A DNA stretch of 64,000 bases from Methylorubrum populi (GTDB lineage: Bacteria > Pseudomonadota > Alphaproteobacteria > Rhizobiales > Beijerinckiaceae). Positions within the stretch are counted from its first letter, which is position 1, and every line of letters starts with the position of its first letter. Below are positions 26,329 through 35,185 of this stretch, one piece after another. Both the position numbers and the translations under genes were made by a program. The DNA is taken from NCBI GenBank assembly GCA_036946625.1, contig JAQIIU010000003.1, forward strand, positions 1-64,000. Direction: 5' to 3'. Under the pieces are notes generated by a model that was not told where the DNA came from, did no database searches, and was given only the letters and a program-made list of their open reading frames with translations.

Positions 26329-27357
26329 TCAGGCCGTCCAGTCGAGCACGATCTTTCCGCAATCGCCCTTCGCCATCAGTTCGAAGCCCCGCGCATAGTC
26401 GTCCACCGGCAGGCGGTGCGTGATGACCTTGCGCACGTCGAGGCCGCTCTGAAGCATCGCCAGCATCTTGTGCCACGTCTCGAACATCTCGCGTCCGTAG
26501 ATGCCCTTGACGGTGAGCATCTTGAACACGAGCTTCGTCCAGTCGACCGGTGACGGGCGCGTCGGTATGCCGAGCATCGCGATCTTGCCGCCCATCACGA
26601 GGTGCTCGACCATCTGCTCGAAGGCGGCAGGCGCGCCGCTCATCTCGAGTCCCACGTCGAAGCCTTCCTTGATGCCGAGGCGCGCCCTCACCGAGGCAAG
26701 GTCCTCCTTCGACACGTCGACGGGGACAACATCCGCGACCTCGCCGGCGAGGCTCAGGCGCGTCGGATTGATGTCGGTGATGACGACGTGCCGTGCCCCG
26801 ACATGCCGGGCGACCGCGGCGCTCATGATGCCGATCGGACCGGCGCCCGTGATCAGCACGTCCTCGCCGACGAGATCGAACGAGAGCGCCGTATGAACCG
26901 CGTTGCCCAGCGGATCGAGGATCGCGCCGATCTCGTCGTCGATATCGTCCGGAAGAGGTACGATGTTGAAGGCGGGGATCTTGACGTATTCCGCGAACGC
27001 ACCGGGAATGTTCACCCCGATGCCACGCGTCATCGGATCCAGGTGAAACCGGCCGCCCCGGGCCGCCCGGCTCTGCATGCCGATGACGTGCCCTTCACCG
27101 GAAACGCGGGCGCCGACGGCAATCCCTCGTACCGCGGAGCCGCATTCGACCACCACGCCGGCATATTCATGCCCGACCACCATCGGGACAGGGACGGTCT
27201 TACGCGCCCAGTCGTCCCACGTATAGATATGGATGTCGGTGCCGCAGATGCCGGTCTTCCTGACGCGGATCAGAACCTCGTCCGCGCCGATGGCCGGAAC
27301 GGGTTCGTCCCGCAAACAGAGGCCGACTTCGTCCTCGGCTTTGACAAGCGCCTTCAT
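26329..27357 (-). CDS. tdh: L-threonine 3-dehydrogenase
   Basis: NAD-dependent zinc dehydrogenase oxidising threonine to 2-amino-3-ketobutyrate for Kbl. The 342 residues keep the catalytic zinc ligands ([20 protein letters not shown]), the Rossmann glycines ([15 protein letters not shown]) and [15 protein letters not shown]. The loop that holds four structural-zinc cysteines in E. coli Tdh reads [19 protein letters not shown] here, with no cysteine, so the structural zinc seems lost. It lies 57 bases after kbl. Confidence 0.95.
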   Translation of the reverse strand: MKALVKAEDEVGLCLRDEPVPAIGADEVLIRVRKTGICGTDIHIYTWDDWARKTVPVPMVVGHEYAGVVVECGSAVRGIAVGARVSGEGHVIGMQSRAARGGRFHLDPMTRGIGVNIPGAFAEYVKIPAFNIVPLPDDIDDEIGAILDPLGNAVHTALSFDLVGEDVLITGAGPIGIMSAAVARHVGARHVVITDINPTRLSLAGEVADVVPVDVSKEDLASVRARLGIKEGFDVGLEMSGAPAAFEQMVEHLVMGGKIAMLGIPTRPSPVDWTKLVFKMLTVKGIYGREMFETWHKMLAMLQSGLDVRKVITHRLPVDDYARGFELMAKGDCGKIVLDWTA

Positions 27358-27414
27358 CGTACGGACCTAACCTGGTTCAACCGGTTCGAAGTGTTGTGCC
27401 GCTTGCGAGCGGCC

Positions 27415-28617
27415 TCAGACGAGACCGAACGACCGGCCGGCATCGGCGAAGGCGTCGATCGCGAAGTCGATGTCGGTCTCGCTCAGAGCCGCGCACATCT
27501 GCGTGCGGATCCGTGCCGCCCCCTTCGGGACGACCGGAAAGAAGAAGGCCGCGACATGGACGCCGCGCTCGTTCAGCGCCGATGCCATGCCCTGGGCGCG
27601 GCGGGCATCGTGGAGCATGACCGGGATGATGGGCGTGTCGCCCGGCAGCAATTCGAAACCTGCCCTCGTCAAGCCGGCGCGGAACCTTCCGGCATGCGCC
27701 GTCAGTCGCGCGCGGCGGTCGTCCGCCCGTTCCGCGAGGTCGATCGCCTTGAGCGATCCGGCGGCGACCGCGGGTGCGAGGCTGTTGGAGAAGAGGTAGG
27801 GCCGCGCGCGCTGGCGAAGGAGATCGACGATGGGCTGTGACGCCGCGACGAAGCCGCCCATCGCCCCGCCCAGGCTCTTGCCGAGCGTTCCGGTCACGAT
27901 GTCGATCTGCCCGCTCGTTCCCGTCAGGGCGGGCGTGCCGCGGCCCTTGTCTCCGAGGTGGCCGGTCGCGTGGCAGTCGTCGACCATGACGAGGGCGCCG
28001 TACCGTCGGGCGAGGTCCGCGATGGCAGGCAGGTTGGCGATGTAGCCGTCCATCGAAAACACGCCGTCGGTCACGATCAGCTTGAAGCGGGCGCCGGTGC
28101 GATCCGCCTCCTTGAGACGGTCTTCGAGCCCGTTCATGTCGCCGTTGGCGAAGCGGTAGCGCTGGGCCTTGCTCAGGCGGACGCCGTCGATGATCGAGGC
28201 GTGATTCAGGGAATCCGAGATGATCGCGTCCTCAGCGCCGAACAGCGGCTCGAACACCCCGCCATTGGCATCGAAACAGGCGGCGAAGACGATCGCGTCG
28301 TCCTTGCCAAGATAGCGCGCAATCCTCGTCTCAAGGGCGCGATGCAGGGTCTGGGTGCCGCAGATGAAGCGCACGGACGCCATCCCGAAGCCGAACTCGT
28401 CGAGGGCGGCCTTGGCCGCCGCGACGATCTCGGGATCAGCCGCGAGGCCGAGATAGTTGTTGGCGCAGAGATTGACCGCCGCTCGCCTCGCTCCGCCGGA
28501 CTCAATCTCGATCCGCCCGCCTTGCGGGCCTGCGATCACGCGTTCGACCTTGTACAGACCCTCATCGCGGATGTCCGCAAGGACGCCCTCGACATGGTCA
28601 AGAAACCTCGACGCCAT
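27415..28617 (-). CDS. kbl: Glycine C-acetyltransferase (2-amino-3-ketobutyrate CoA ligase)
   Basis: Cleaves 2-amino-3-ketobutyrate with CoA into glycine and acetyl-CoA. The 400-residue fold-type I PLP enzyme shows LCANNYLGLAADPEI near residue 50, the PLP contact region VMVDDCHATGHLGDKGRG and the PLP lysine in TGTLGKSLGGAMGG near 245. ATG at 28617 is preferred over one five codons upstream because GAGGGA precedes it at good spacing. It is the first gene of kbl-tdh-thrC-thrB-luxR. Confidence 0.95.
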   Translation of the reverse strand: MASRFLDHVEGVLADIRDEGLYKVERVIAGPQGGRIEIESGGARRAAVNLCANNYLGLAADPEIVAAAKAALDEFGFGMASVRFICGTQTLHRALETRIARYLGKDDAIVFAACFDANGGVFEPLFGAEDAIISDSLNHASIIDGVRLSKAQRYRFANGDMNGLEDRLKEADRTGARFKLIVTDGVFSMDGYIANLPAIADLARRYGALVMVDDCHATGHLGDKGRGTPALTGTSGQIDIVTGTLGKSLGGAMGGFVAASQPIVDLLRQRARPYLFSNSLAPAVAAGSLKAIDLAERADDRRARLTAHAGRFRAGLTRAGFELLPGDTPIIPVMLHDARRAQGMASALNERGVHVAAFFFPVVPKGAARIRTQMCAALSETDIDFAIDAFADAGRSFGLV

Positions 28618-29135
28618 CACAAAGTCCCTCATCGCTTCCGCCGATCCGTCCTCTGCTGGCTCTCGGGCTCCGTCCCAGGCGGCGACGGAAGACGCTCAAC
28701 GTGTCGATCGTCGCGGCAGCGTTGTCCACGATCCACGGAGATCATGTGAACACATCTGCAGCGTCGAAGCTCGCGTCACCAAGCGCCAAGCTCGATAAGT
28801 TCTATCAAGATCCGAAGAGCACAGTTATCGAGGGAGATTCTACAGATTTTCGTTTAATATTTTGCATTGAACGAATCTTTTCAAATCGTAGCGCGCAGGA
28901 ACCGGCAGAGCAACAGGCTCATGAAATCATGGCACATCCAAAATCTACTACCGCCATCTAAATTCTTCAAATGCAGGTGGGCACATCGATTTGATGGAAA
29001 CCGGCAAAATCCGCAGCCCCGGGCGACCGACCGATCGGAGCCGGCTCCCCCGGCAGAACGGTTCGCCGCCCGGACGACGAGGGGAGACGCGTGCCCGGAC
29101 AAGGCATTGTCAGGTCTGGAACGCCTGCGGCCGTG
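28618..29135. other. Intergenic region between soxG and kbl
   Basis: About 520 bases without a supported gene; the middle (28780-29000) is AT-rich. It probably holds the kbl promoter and the end of the sox transcript. No clear terminator with a T-run and no recognisable glycine riboswitch was seen. Confidence 0.4.
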
Positions 29136-29687
29136 TCACGCGCGTGCGATGCCCCCTCCGAGGAACATCCCGCACGCCGTGCCGAGCCAGGTCCAGACGT
29201 AAGCAGCCAAGCCGCGATCGACATGCAGCCTGAGCCGTCCCGGTTGCTCCAGGCCGTATAGCACCGCCGTGACCCCGGCGAACGTCACCGCCGCGCAAGG
29301 TCCGGGCGCCCTCGGATCAATCACGCAGGCGCGGCGCACGATGTCCTCCACGCGATCGCCCTGCATGTCGAAGACGTGAAGGCCCGCCGACATGTTGGAG
29401 GCGAGGTAGCCATCCGCGGACCAGCCGGCCTCCACCGGCATGGCGGGCTGGCCCACGAGCAAGATCCGGTCGCGCCCCACCCGGACCGCGTACGGCGCGC
29501 CGCGCACGACGCCGAGCGCCCCAGCCGCCGGCGTCGTGACGCCGGCCGCCCGGCACGCGGCGGCATCGTTTCCGCTCACCATCCACTGCTCCAGGCCGGC
29601 GCACGAACGGATGCGCAGGCCGTCCCGCTCGATCTCCGCCTCAGACAGGTCGGGAATCGCCGACCAGGATCGCACCAACTCACGCAT
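29136..29687 (-). CDS. soxG: Sarcosine oxidase gamma subunit
   Basis: A 183-residue subunit of heterotetrameric sarcosine oxidase, which oxidises sarcosine to glycine with transfer of the methyl carbon to tetrahydrofolate or release of formaldehyde. The C-terminal half reads WSADGYLASNMSAGLHVFDM and GLEQPGRLRLHVDRGLAAYV, typical of SoxG. ATG at 29687 has GGAGGG upstream and overlaps the soxA end by 8 bases. Last gene of soxBDAG. Confidence 0.87.
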   Translation of the reverse strand: MRELVRSWSAIPDLSEAEIERDGLRIRSCAGLEQWMVSGNDAAACRAAGVTTPAAGALGVVRGAPYAVRVGRDRILLVGQPAMPVEAGWSADGYLASNMSAGLHVFDMQGDRVEDIVRRACVIDPRAPGPCAAVTFAGVTAVLYGLEQPGRLRLHVDRGLAAYVWTWLGTACGMFLGGGIARA

Positions 29688-32553
29688 GGAGACGCCCTCC
29701 GTCCAGATTGTAGGCACAGGGCTGCGCGATCTTCGCCTTCCGCCGCCGACCCAAGTGTTGCACGTCGATCACCTCGCCCATCCGGCTCGCACCGCGCTCA
29801 ATGAGCGCCAGCGCGATCGGGCGGCCGAGCGTCGGGCTGTCGTAGCTGGAGGTGACGTAGCCAAGGCTTCGGACCCTGTCCCCGGAGACCTCGACGCCGT
29901 GGGCGCCGGTCGCGAAGGCCGGGCCGCCGTCGATCACCTCCAGGCCCACGAATTGCTTCCGGTCGGACCGCTGCGCCTCTTCGAGCATCAGCGACCGCCG
30001 CCCGAGGAAATCTACCTTCTTCTTGGTCAACGGCGCGACGACGCCGAGGTCCATCGGCCGTGTCATGCCATCAGTGTCCTTGCCGATGATGATGTAGCCC
30101 TTCTCGGCCCGCATCAGCAGCAACGCTTCGACACCCATGACCACGACTTCGAACCGGCTGCCGGCCCGTTTCAGATCCGCCCAGAGGGCGCCGGCCCTGT
30201 CGGCTCGGATCGAGAGCTCGTAGCTGCGGTCGCCGGTGAAGCTGACCCGCGTGACGCGCAGCGGGATGCCGCGGTAATTTCCCCATCCGGTCGCCATGTG
30301 CGGCAGGATCTCGTCATCCAGCGCGAGGCCGAGGTCGAGCGCTTCGAGCAGGGCCTTCGACTTCGGGCCGGAGACCGTCAGCGTGGCCGTGTCGGCGGTC
30401 GCGTCGTGGATGAAGAGCTGTTCGCGATCGAAGCGATCCTGACGCCACTCCTCAAGGAGCGCGTGGATCCCTCGTACGTGCGACGACGAGCAGGACACGA
30501 CGAAATGGTCGTTGCTTAGCCGGACGAGGACACCGTCGTCGAAGACGATGCCGGACTCGTGCAGGATGAAGCCGTACCGGCAGTGCCCGGGCTTCAGCGT
30601 CGACATGGTGTTGTAGTAGATGAAGTCCATGAAGGCGGCCGCCTGCGGGCCGCCGACCTCGATCTTCCCCAGGGGAGAGCCGTCGAACAATGCGACTCCC
30701 CGGCGGGCCCGCGTCACCTCGCGCGCGATGGCCGTCGCGGGTTCGCCGGAGCCGTACCACGCCGGACGGAGCCAGCCGCCGTATTCCTGCATCACGGCCC
30801 CGTCCGCCAGGTGGGCCGCTTCCAGGGCCAGACGACGGGGCGGGTTCATGAATTCGCCCGTGCCCATGCCGGCGAAGCTCATCATCGGCACGGGAGTGAA
30901 CGGCGGCCGGTAGGTGGTGGTGCCGACCTCGGGAATGCTCCGCTGGGTCAACTGTGCCATGAGCGCGAGGCCGTTCAGGTTCGACGTCTTGCCCTGGTCC
31001 GTCGCCATGCCCAGGGTCGTGTAGCGCTTGAGGTGCTCCACGGAGACGAAGTTTTCCCGGGCCGCGAGTTCGACGTCCTTCGCCGTCACGTCGTTCTGCA
31101 GGTCGATCCAGACCCTGCCCTTCGTCTTCGGCCGCGGCCAAGCCGCCACGATGCCCGTATCCGCCCTCGCCCCGCCGCTGAGCCTCGGAAGGGTGACGGC
31201 GATCCCGACGCCCCCGAGGACGTCGCGAACATCGTCCAGGATCGCCGGCAGGTCGAACCGGCCCGAGGCCGCACCGACGGCCTTGACCCCGGGGAGCAAG
31301 CCGTCCGGGACGAAGCCGAGGATGCCATCGTTCCAGGCGAGCCTCCCCTGCGCCTGGCAATAGAGGTGGATGGTGGGCGTATATCCTCCCGAGACGAGGA
31401 CGGAATCGGCGGCCAGACGTGTGCCGTCATCGAGGATGACGCCGTCGACCTTCCGGCGTCCCGTCGCCCTCGCGACCGTGCGGCCCTCGAGAGACCGCAG
31501 GCCGTCGCGCGGTCGGGCGCCCGCGCGATGATCGACGAGCGTGACCTCGACCCCCTGTTTGGCGAGCGCCGTGGCGACCTCGCGGGTGAAGCCGTTGTTG
31601 GTCGCGATCACCACCTTGTCGCCGACAAGGACCCCATAGCGCCGGAGGTAGACCAGGGCCGCCTCCGCCGACATGATGCCGGGCAGGTCGTTGTTGGCGA
31701 ACGGCAGGGGCCGCTCGATCGCCCCGGTCGCGAGGATCGTGAGGTGCGGACGCACGCGCCACAGCCGATCCGGCACCTTGTCGCCGAGGCGCTGGTTGAG
31801 GGCAACGAGTCCGTGGTCGTAGATCCCGAACGCGGTGGTCCGCACCAGGATGGTCACGCCGAGCGCAGCGAGACGTTGCCTCACCCGCGCCGCCCACCGG
31901 GGGCCGGAGACGCCATCGATCTCTACCTCGCGGTGCAGCAGCGCGCCGCCCAACAGACAATCGTCCTGACACAGGATCACCGACTTGCCGGCCTCCGCGG
32001 CCGCCAGCGCGGCGAGCAGCCCGGCCGCGCCGCCGCCAACCACGAGGACGTCGCAGTGGACGTCGACCTGGTCGCCGGGACCGAGGGCCCTCACCGCCGG
32101 ATCAAGCCTGCCCAGCCCGGCCATCTCGCGGATGCGCGGCTCGAACAGGTGCCAGTCGGGGAACATGAACGTCTTGTAGTAGAACGCGGCGGGAATGAAG
32201 CGCGAGAACCGGTCCAAGAAGCCGTGCCGGTCCGCCGCCGCCGTGGGATGAGCGTTGACGCTGCGGATCGACAGGCCGTCGCGGACGGGTTCCGTCGTCG
32301 CCCGGACGTTCGGCCGTCCGCCCTCGCCCGCGATGTCGACGAGCGCGTTCGGCTCCTCGACGCCGCTTCCCCATATCCCGCGTGGGCGGTGATACTTGAA
32401 GCTCCGTCCGACGATGTCGACGCCGTTGGCCAGCAGGGCGGACGCAATCGTGTCGCCGGCGAAGGCCGTAAGATCGCGCCCGTCGAACGTGAAGGTCATG
32501 CTCGAGGAGCGATCGAGGGCGCTCCCGCCCGTCTTAAGACGCCGCGCGGACAT
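29680..32553 (-). CDS. soxA: Sarcosine oxidase alpha subunit
   Basis: A 957-residue large subunit. The N-terminal part holds a ferredoxin-like fold (MTFTFDGRDLTAFAGDTIAS) and a NAD-binding domain (DVLVVGGGAAGLLAALAAAE near 170). The C-terminal third is a GcvT-like folate-binding aminomethyltransferase domain (about residues 590-957, with SPLGKIEVGGPQAAAFMDFI). ATG at 32553 has GGAGG 6 bases upstream and overlaps soxD by 20 bases; a longer reading is rejected. Length agrees with known SoxA (about 960-1000). Confidence 0.95.
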   Translation of the reverse strand: MSARRLKTGGSALDRSSSMTFTFDGRDLTAFAGDTIASALLANGVDIVGRSFKYHRPRGIWGSGVEEPNALVDIAGEGGRPNVRATTEPVRDGLSIRSVNAHPTAAADRHGFLDRFSRFIPAAFYYKTFMFPDWHLFEPRIREMAGLGRLDPAVRALGPGDQVDVHCDVLVVGGGAAGLLAALAAAEAGKSVILCQDDCLLGGALLHREVEIDGVSGPRWAARVRQRLAALGVTILVRTTAFGIYDHGLVALNQRLGDKVPDRLWRVRPHLTILATGAIERPLPFANNDLPGIMSAEAALVYLRRYGVLVGDKVVIATNNGFTREVATALAKQGVEVTLVDHRAGARPRDGLRSLEGRTVARATGRRKVDGVILDDGTRLAADSVLVSGGYTPTIHLYCQAQGRLAWNDGILGFVPDGLLPGVKAVGAASGRFDLPAILDDVRDVLGGVGIAVTLPRLSGGARADTGIVAAWPRPKTKGRVWIDLQNDVTAKDVELAARENFVSVEHLKRYTTLGMATDQGKTSNLNGLALMAQLTQRSIPEVGTTTYRPPFTPVPMMSFAGMGTGEFMNPPRRLALEAAHLADGAVMQEYGGWLRPAWYGSGEPATAIAREVTRARRGVALFDGSPLGKIEVGGPQAAAFMDFIYYNTMSTLKPGHCRYGFILHESGIVFDDGVLVRLSNDHFVVSCSSSHVRGIHALLEEWRQDRFDREQLFIHDATADTATLTVSGPKSKALLEALDLGLALDDEILPHMATGWGNYRGIPLRVTRVSFTGDRSYELSIRADRAGALWADLKRAGSRFEVVVMGVEALLLMRAEKGYIIIGKDTDGMTRPMDLGVVAPLTKKKVDFLGRRSLMLEEAQRSDRKQFVGLEVIDGGPAFATGAHGVEVSGDRVRSLGYVTSSYDSPTLGRPIALALIERGASRMGEVIDVQHLGRRRKAKIAQPCAYNLDGGRLHA

Positions 32554-32818
32554 GCTCGCCTCCATGCGAGAGAGGGGCCGAGCCCGAAACTTTGTGGGTG
32601 AGCGTGTCACGATCCATTCGGAAGACCTCGCCACAGGTCATGTGCATCCAGACTTCGCTGGCAGGGCCCCGCGAATTCCTGCGGAAATAGAGGTAGTCCG
32701 TCCACGTCGCGGTCTCGGCGGCGGACTGGCCCTCGGGCCGCGCGTTTCCGGAATCTCCGCCGAAGTGGAATTCGGCTTCGCTGCGCAGCCCGCAGAATGG
32801 GCAGGGAAAAAGCTGCAT
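32534..32818 (-). CDS. soxD: Sarcosine oxidase delta subunit
   Basis: A 94-residue zinc-binding subunit. It begins MQLFPCPFCGLRSEAEFHFG, with the CxxC plus later His/Cys pattern of SoxD, and continues DYLYFRRNSRGPASEVWMH and CGEVFRMDRDTLTHKV. It starts 11 bases after soxB and its end overlaps soxA. A much longer open frame upstream is the shadow of soxB. Confidence 0.93.
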   Translation of the reverse strand: MQLFPCPFCGLRSEAEFHFGGDSGNARPEGQSAAETATWTDYLYFRRNSRGPASEVWMHMTCGEVFRMDRDTLTHKVSGSAPLSHGGEHVRAAS

Positions 32819-32829
32819 CGGTTTCTCCG

Positions 32830-34083
32830 TCAGTGCGCGATGCCGGAACCGGCCGCCTCGTCGATGAGGCGGCCGGTCGCGAACCTCCTGAGATCGAAGG
32901 GTTTGCTGATGTCGTGGTGGCGGCCGGTCGCCAGGAGATGGGCCAGCAGCGTGCCGCCTGCGGGGATGGCCTTGAATCCGCCGGTTCCCCACCCGCAATT
33001 CAGGAAGAGGCCGGGCAGCGGGCTCTCTCCCAGGATCGGCGAACTGTCCGGCACGACATCGACGATGCCCGCCCATTGCCGCATGAGCCTCAGTTGGCGG
33101 AAGCTCGGGAACATCTCGAGGGCGCCGGCGATGACCGTCTGAAGGGTGGGCAGGTTGCCGCGCTGCCCGTAGGACGGGATGCGGTCCAGCCCGCCGCCGA
33201 TCACGATCTCGCCCTTGTCGGACTGGCTGATGTAGGTGCCCGTCGCCGGCGACGAGACAACCGTGTCGACGGCGGGTTTGATCGGTTCGGACACGCAGGC
33301 TTGAAGGGCATAGGAGATCACCGGCAACCGGAAGCCGGCCTTCTCCGCCATGACCGAGGAGTTCCCGGCGACCGCGAGGCCGGTCCGGTCGGCCCTGATT
33401 TCGCCGCGGGTGGTCCTCACGCCCCGGCACAGGCCGTTCTCGACGATCCACTCCCGGACCTCGCAGCCCTGGATGATGTCGACTCCCAGGCGATCGGCCG
33501 CGCGCGCATAGGCCCATGCGACGGCATCGTGGCGGGCCGTGCCCGCCCGCTGCTGCCACACCCCGCCATAGACGGGATAGCGATTGTCCGGGCCGAGATT
33601 GTAGAGGGGCACCACGCGCTGGACGTCGGCCGGCCCGAAGAGTTCCGCGTCGATGCCGTTGATCTGCATCGCGTTGACGGTCCGCGTCGCCATCTCTAAA
33701 TCGGCCGGGCTATGCGCGAGCGTGAGCACTCCGCGCTGGGACAGCATGATGTTGTAGTTCAGGGCCTTGCCGAGCCCTTCGTAGAGCCGCAGCGCGAGAT
33801 CGTAGAGGGCGACGCTCTCCGGGAAGAAATAGTTCGACCGCACGATGGTCGTGTTGCGACCGGTATTCCCGCCGCCGAGCCAGCCGCGCTCGACGACCGC
33901 GACGTTCCGGATGCCGTGGTTCTTGGCGAGGTAGTAGGCGGTGGCCAATCCGTGCCCGCCGCCGCCGACGACGATGATGTCGTAGCGGGACTTGGGCTCA
34001 GGCGAACGCCAAGCTTTCTGCCAGCCAAGCTGCTGGTTCAATCCTTCCTTGAACAAGGATAAGGCTGAATAATGCTTTGTCAT
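32830..34083 (-). CDS. soxB: Sarcosine oxidase beta subunit
   Basis: The catalytic FAD/FMN subunit that oxidises the N-methyl group. The 417 residues show the dinucleotide motif YDIIVVGGGGHGLATAYYLA at about 34-53, GWLGGGNTGRNTTIVRSNYF where FMN is attached in relatives, and the C-terminal NCGWGTGGFKAIPAGG FAD signature. First gene of soxBDAG; 133 bases separate it from the Fae-like gene upstream. Confidence 0.95.
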   Translation of the reverse strand: MTKHYSALSLFKEGLNQQLGWQKAWRSPEPKSRYDIIVVGGGGHGLATAYYLAKNHGIRNVAVVERGWLGGGNTGRNTTIVRSNYFFPESVALYDLALRLYEGLGKALNYNIMLSQRGVLTLAHSPADLEMATRTVNAMQINGIDAELFGPADVQRVVPLYNLGPDNRYPVYGGVWQQRAGTARHDAVAWAYARAADRLGVDIIQGCEVREWIVENGLCRGVRTTRGEIRADRTGLAVAGNSSVMAEKAGFRLPVISYALQACVSEPIKPAVDTVVSSPATGTYISQSDKGEIVIGGGLDRIPSYGQRGNLPTLQTVIAGALEMFPSFRQLRLMRQWAGIVDVVPDSSPILGESPLPGLFLNCGWGTGGFKAIPAGGTLLAHLLATGRHHDISKPFDLRRFATGRLIDEAAGSGIAH

Positions 34084-34216
34084 TGGCCTGTAAAAGCCCT
34101 GCTTGTGATCGTATCACTCGAATACGGATCGGACGAGTCGAGTGCCGGAGTCACGATCTGGCGAGATGCCGACACGGTAATGGGGTGATTGCCATCAGAC
34201 CGCGCGGCAATATTCA

Positions 34217-34765
34217 TTAAATTTTTCCGTCGATCCCCATCTGGTAATACTTGTGCACGATGTCATTTTGATTTTCGAGCAGCCAATCGATCGATGGCTC
34301 ATGGGTCATGGCCTTGCGGATCGCCTCGGTCATACCCTTGCGCTGAATCTCGAACAGCGCCTTGTGGTCGACCGTCTCGGCCTCGATCACGCCGGGGCTG
34401 AGCCAGACCGAGCAGATGATGCCGAGGTCGTTGGCCTTCTCCTTGGGGATGTAGCCGGCCCGCACCGCGTCGAGCACGCCGTTGGCAATGGCGAACTGGA
34501 CGGTGCCCATCAGGATCGAGGTGTACTTGCTCTCGGTCACGCTCACCTTGGAGACGCACAGCGTCACCGGGCGGACCATGATGTCGGTGTTGAGGAGCGC
34601 GAAGACGCGGCTGTGGCCGACCACTTGGTCGCCGGTCAGGGTCGCCAGGGCAGTGCCGACCGGGCCGTCGAGCTCGCCGATGATGACTTCCGGCTCGGAG
34701 GCGGTATTGGGCGGGCCGCCCGCGACGAGGGCCTCGCCGGCGCGGAGGATGATGCGGTCACTCAT
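34217..34765 (-). CDS. Formaldehyde-activating-enzyme (Fae) family protein
   Basis: Fae joins formaldehyde to tetrahydromethanopterin. The 182-residue product has the family start ILRAGEALV and a co-linear remainder (GPVGTALATLTGDQVVGHS, FAIANGVLDAVRAGYIPKEK). By eye, the residue aligned with catalytic His17 of Methylorubrum Fae is Glu (TASEPEVIIG in place of NEVAHIDLIIG), and a few residues are inserted before it. It may be a Fae paralogue with changed chemistry, or a formaldehyde binder. Its place between demethylating enzymes fits formaldehyde handling. ATG at 34765 has AGGGA upstream. Confidence 0.8.
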   Translation of the reverse strand: MSDRIILRAGEALVAGGPPNTASEPEVIIGELDGPVGTALATLTGDQVVGHSRVFALLNTDIMVRPVTLCVSKVSVTESKYTSILMGTVQFAIANGVLDAVRAGYIPKEKANDLGIICSVWLSPGVIEAETVDHKALFEIQRKGMTEAIRKAMTHEPSIDWLLENQNDIVHKYYQMGIDGKI

Positions 34766-34830
34766 GTTGCGTAATCCCTGTTCGAGAAGATTTGCCCTGA
34801 TGACGATCGGATCGAATGCAAAGATCTGAA

Positions 34831-35150
34831 TCACATGTTTGGATAGTTCAGCCCGCCCGGACCTTCGGGCGTCACCCAGTCGATGTTCTGGTTCGGATCC
34901 TTGATGTCGCACGTCTTGCAGTGGACGCAGTTCTGCGCGTTGATCCGGTAGCGCACCCCGTCCGAGGCGGCGGCATCCTCCACCCACTCGTAGACGCCGG
35001 CCGGAGGGGCCGCCGAACACGTCGTGCTCGGAGTGCTTCTGCAGCTCCATGTCCCGGACCTTGAGGTGGGGCGGCTGGTCCTCCTCGTGGTTGGTGTTCG
35101 ACAGGTAGACCGAGGTTTGCCAGCCCTTCGGCCGCGAGGGCGCTGCCGCC
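34831..35150 (-). pseudogene. 3' fragment of electron-transfer flavoprotein-ubiquinone oxidoreductase
   Basis: Only the C-terminal 100 or so residues of ETF-QO are present: [20 protein letters not shown] and [14 protein letters not shown] in one frame, then [20 protein letters not shown] and the 4Fe-4S region [20 protein letters not shown] in another, ending NYPNM. The frame breaks near 35010. No upstream part is present, so this is a dead fragment stranded between two live genes, perhaps a trace of rearrangement. Confidence 0.8.
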
Positions 35151-35185
35151 AGAACGGATCGACCTCGCGGCCGGATCGGTCGGCA

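Noticed and set aside
28618..29135. Possible glycine riboswitch before kbl
   Set aside because: No tandem aptamer-like conserved pattern could be recognised by eye; only AT-rich sequence is visible.
30559..32601. Plus-strand open frame of 680 residues
   Set aside because: Antisense to soxA, whose domains are clear.
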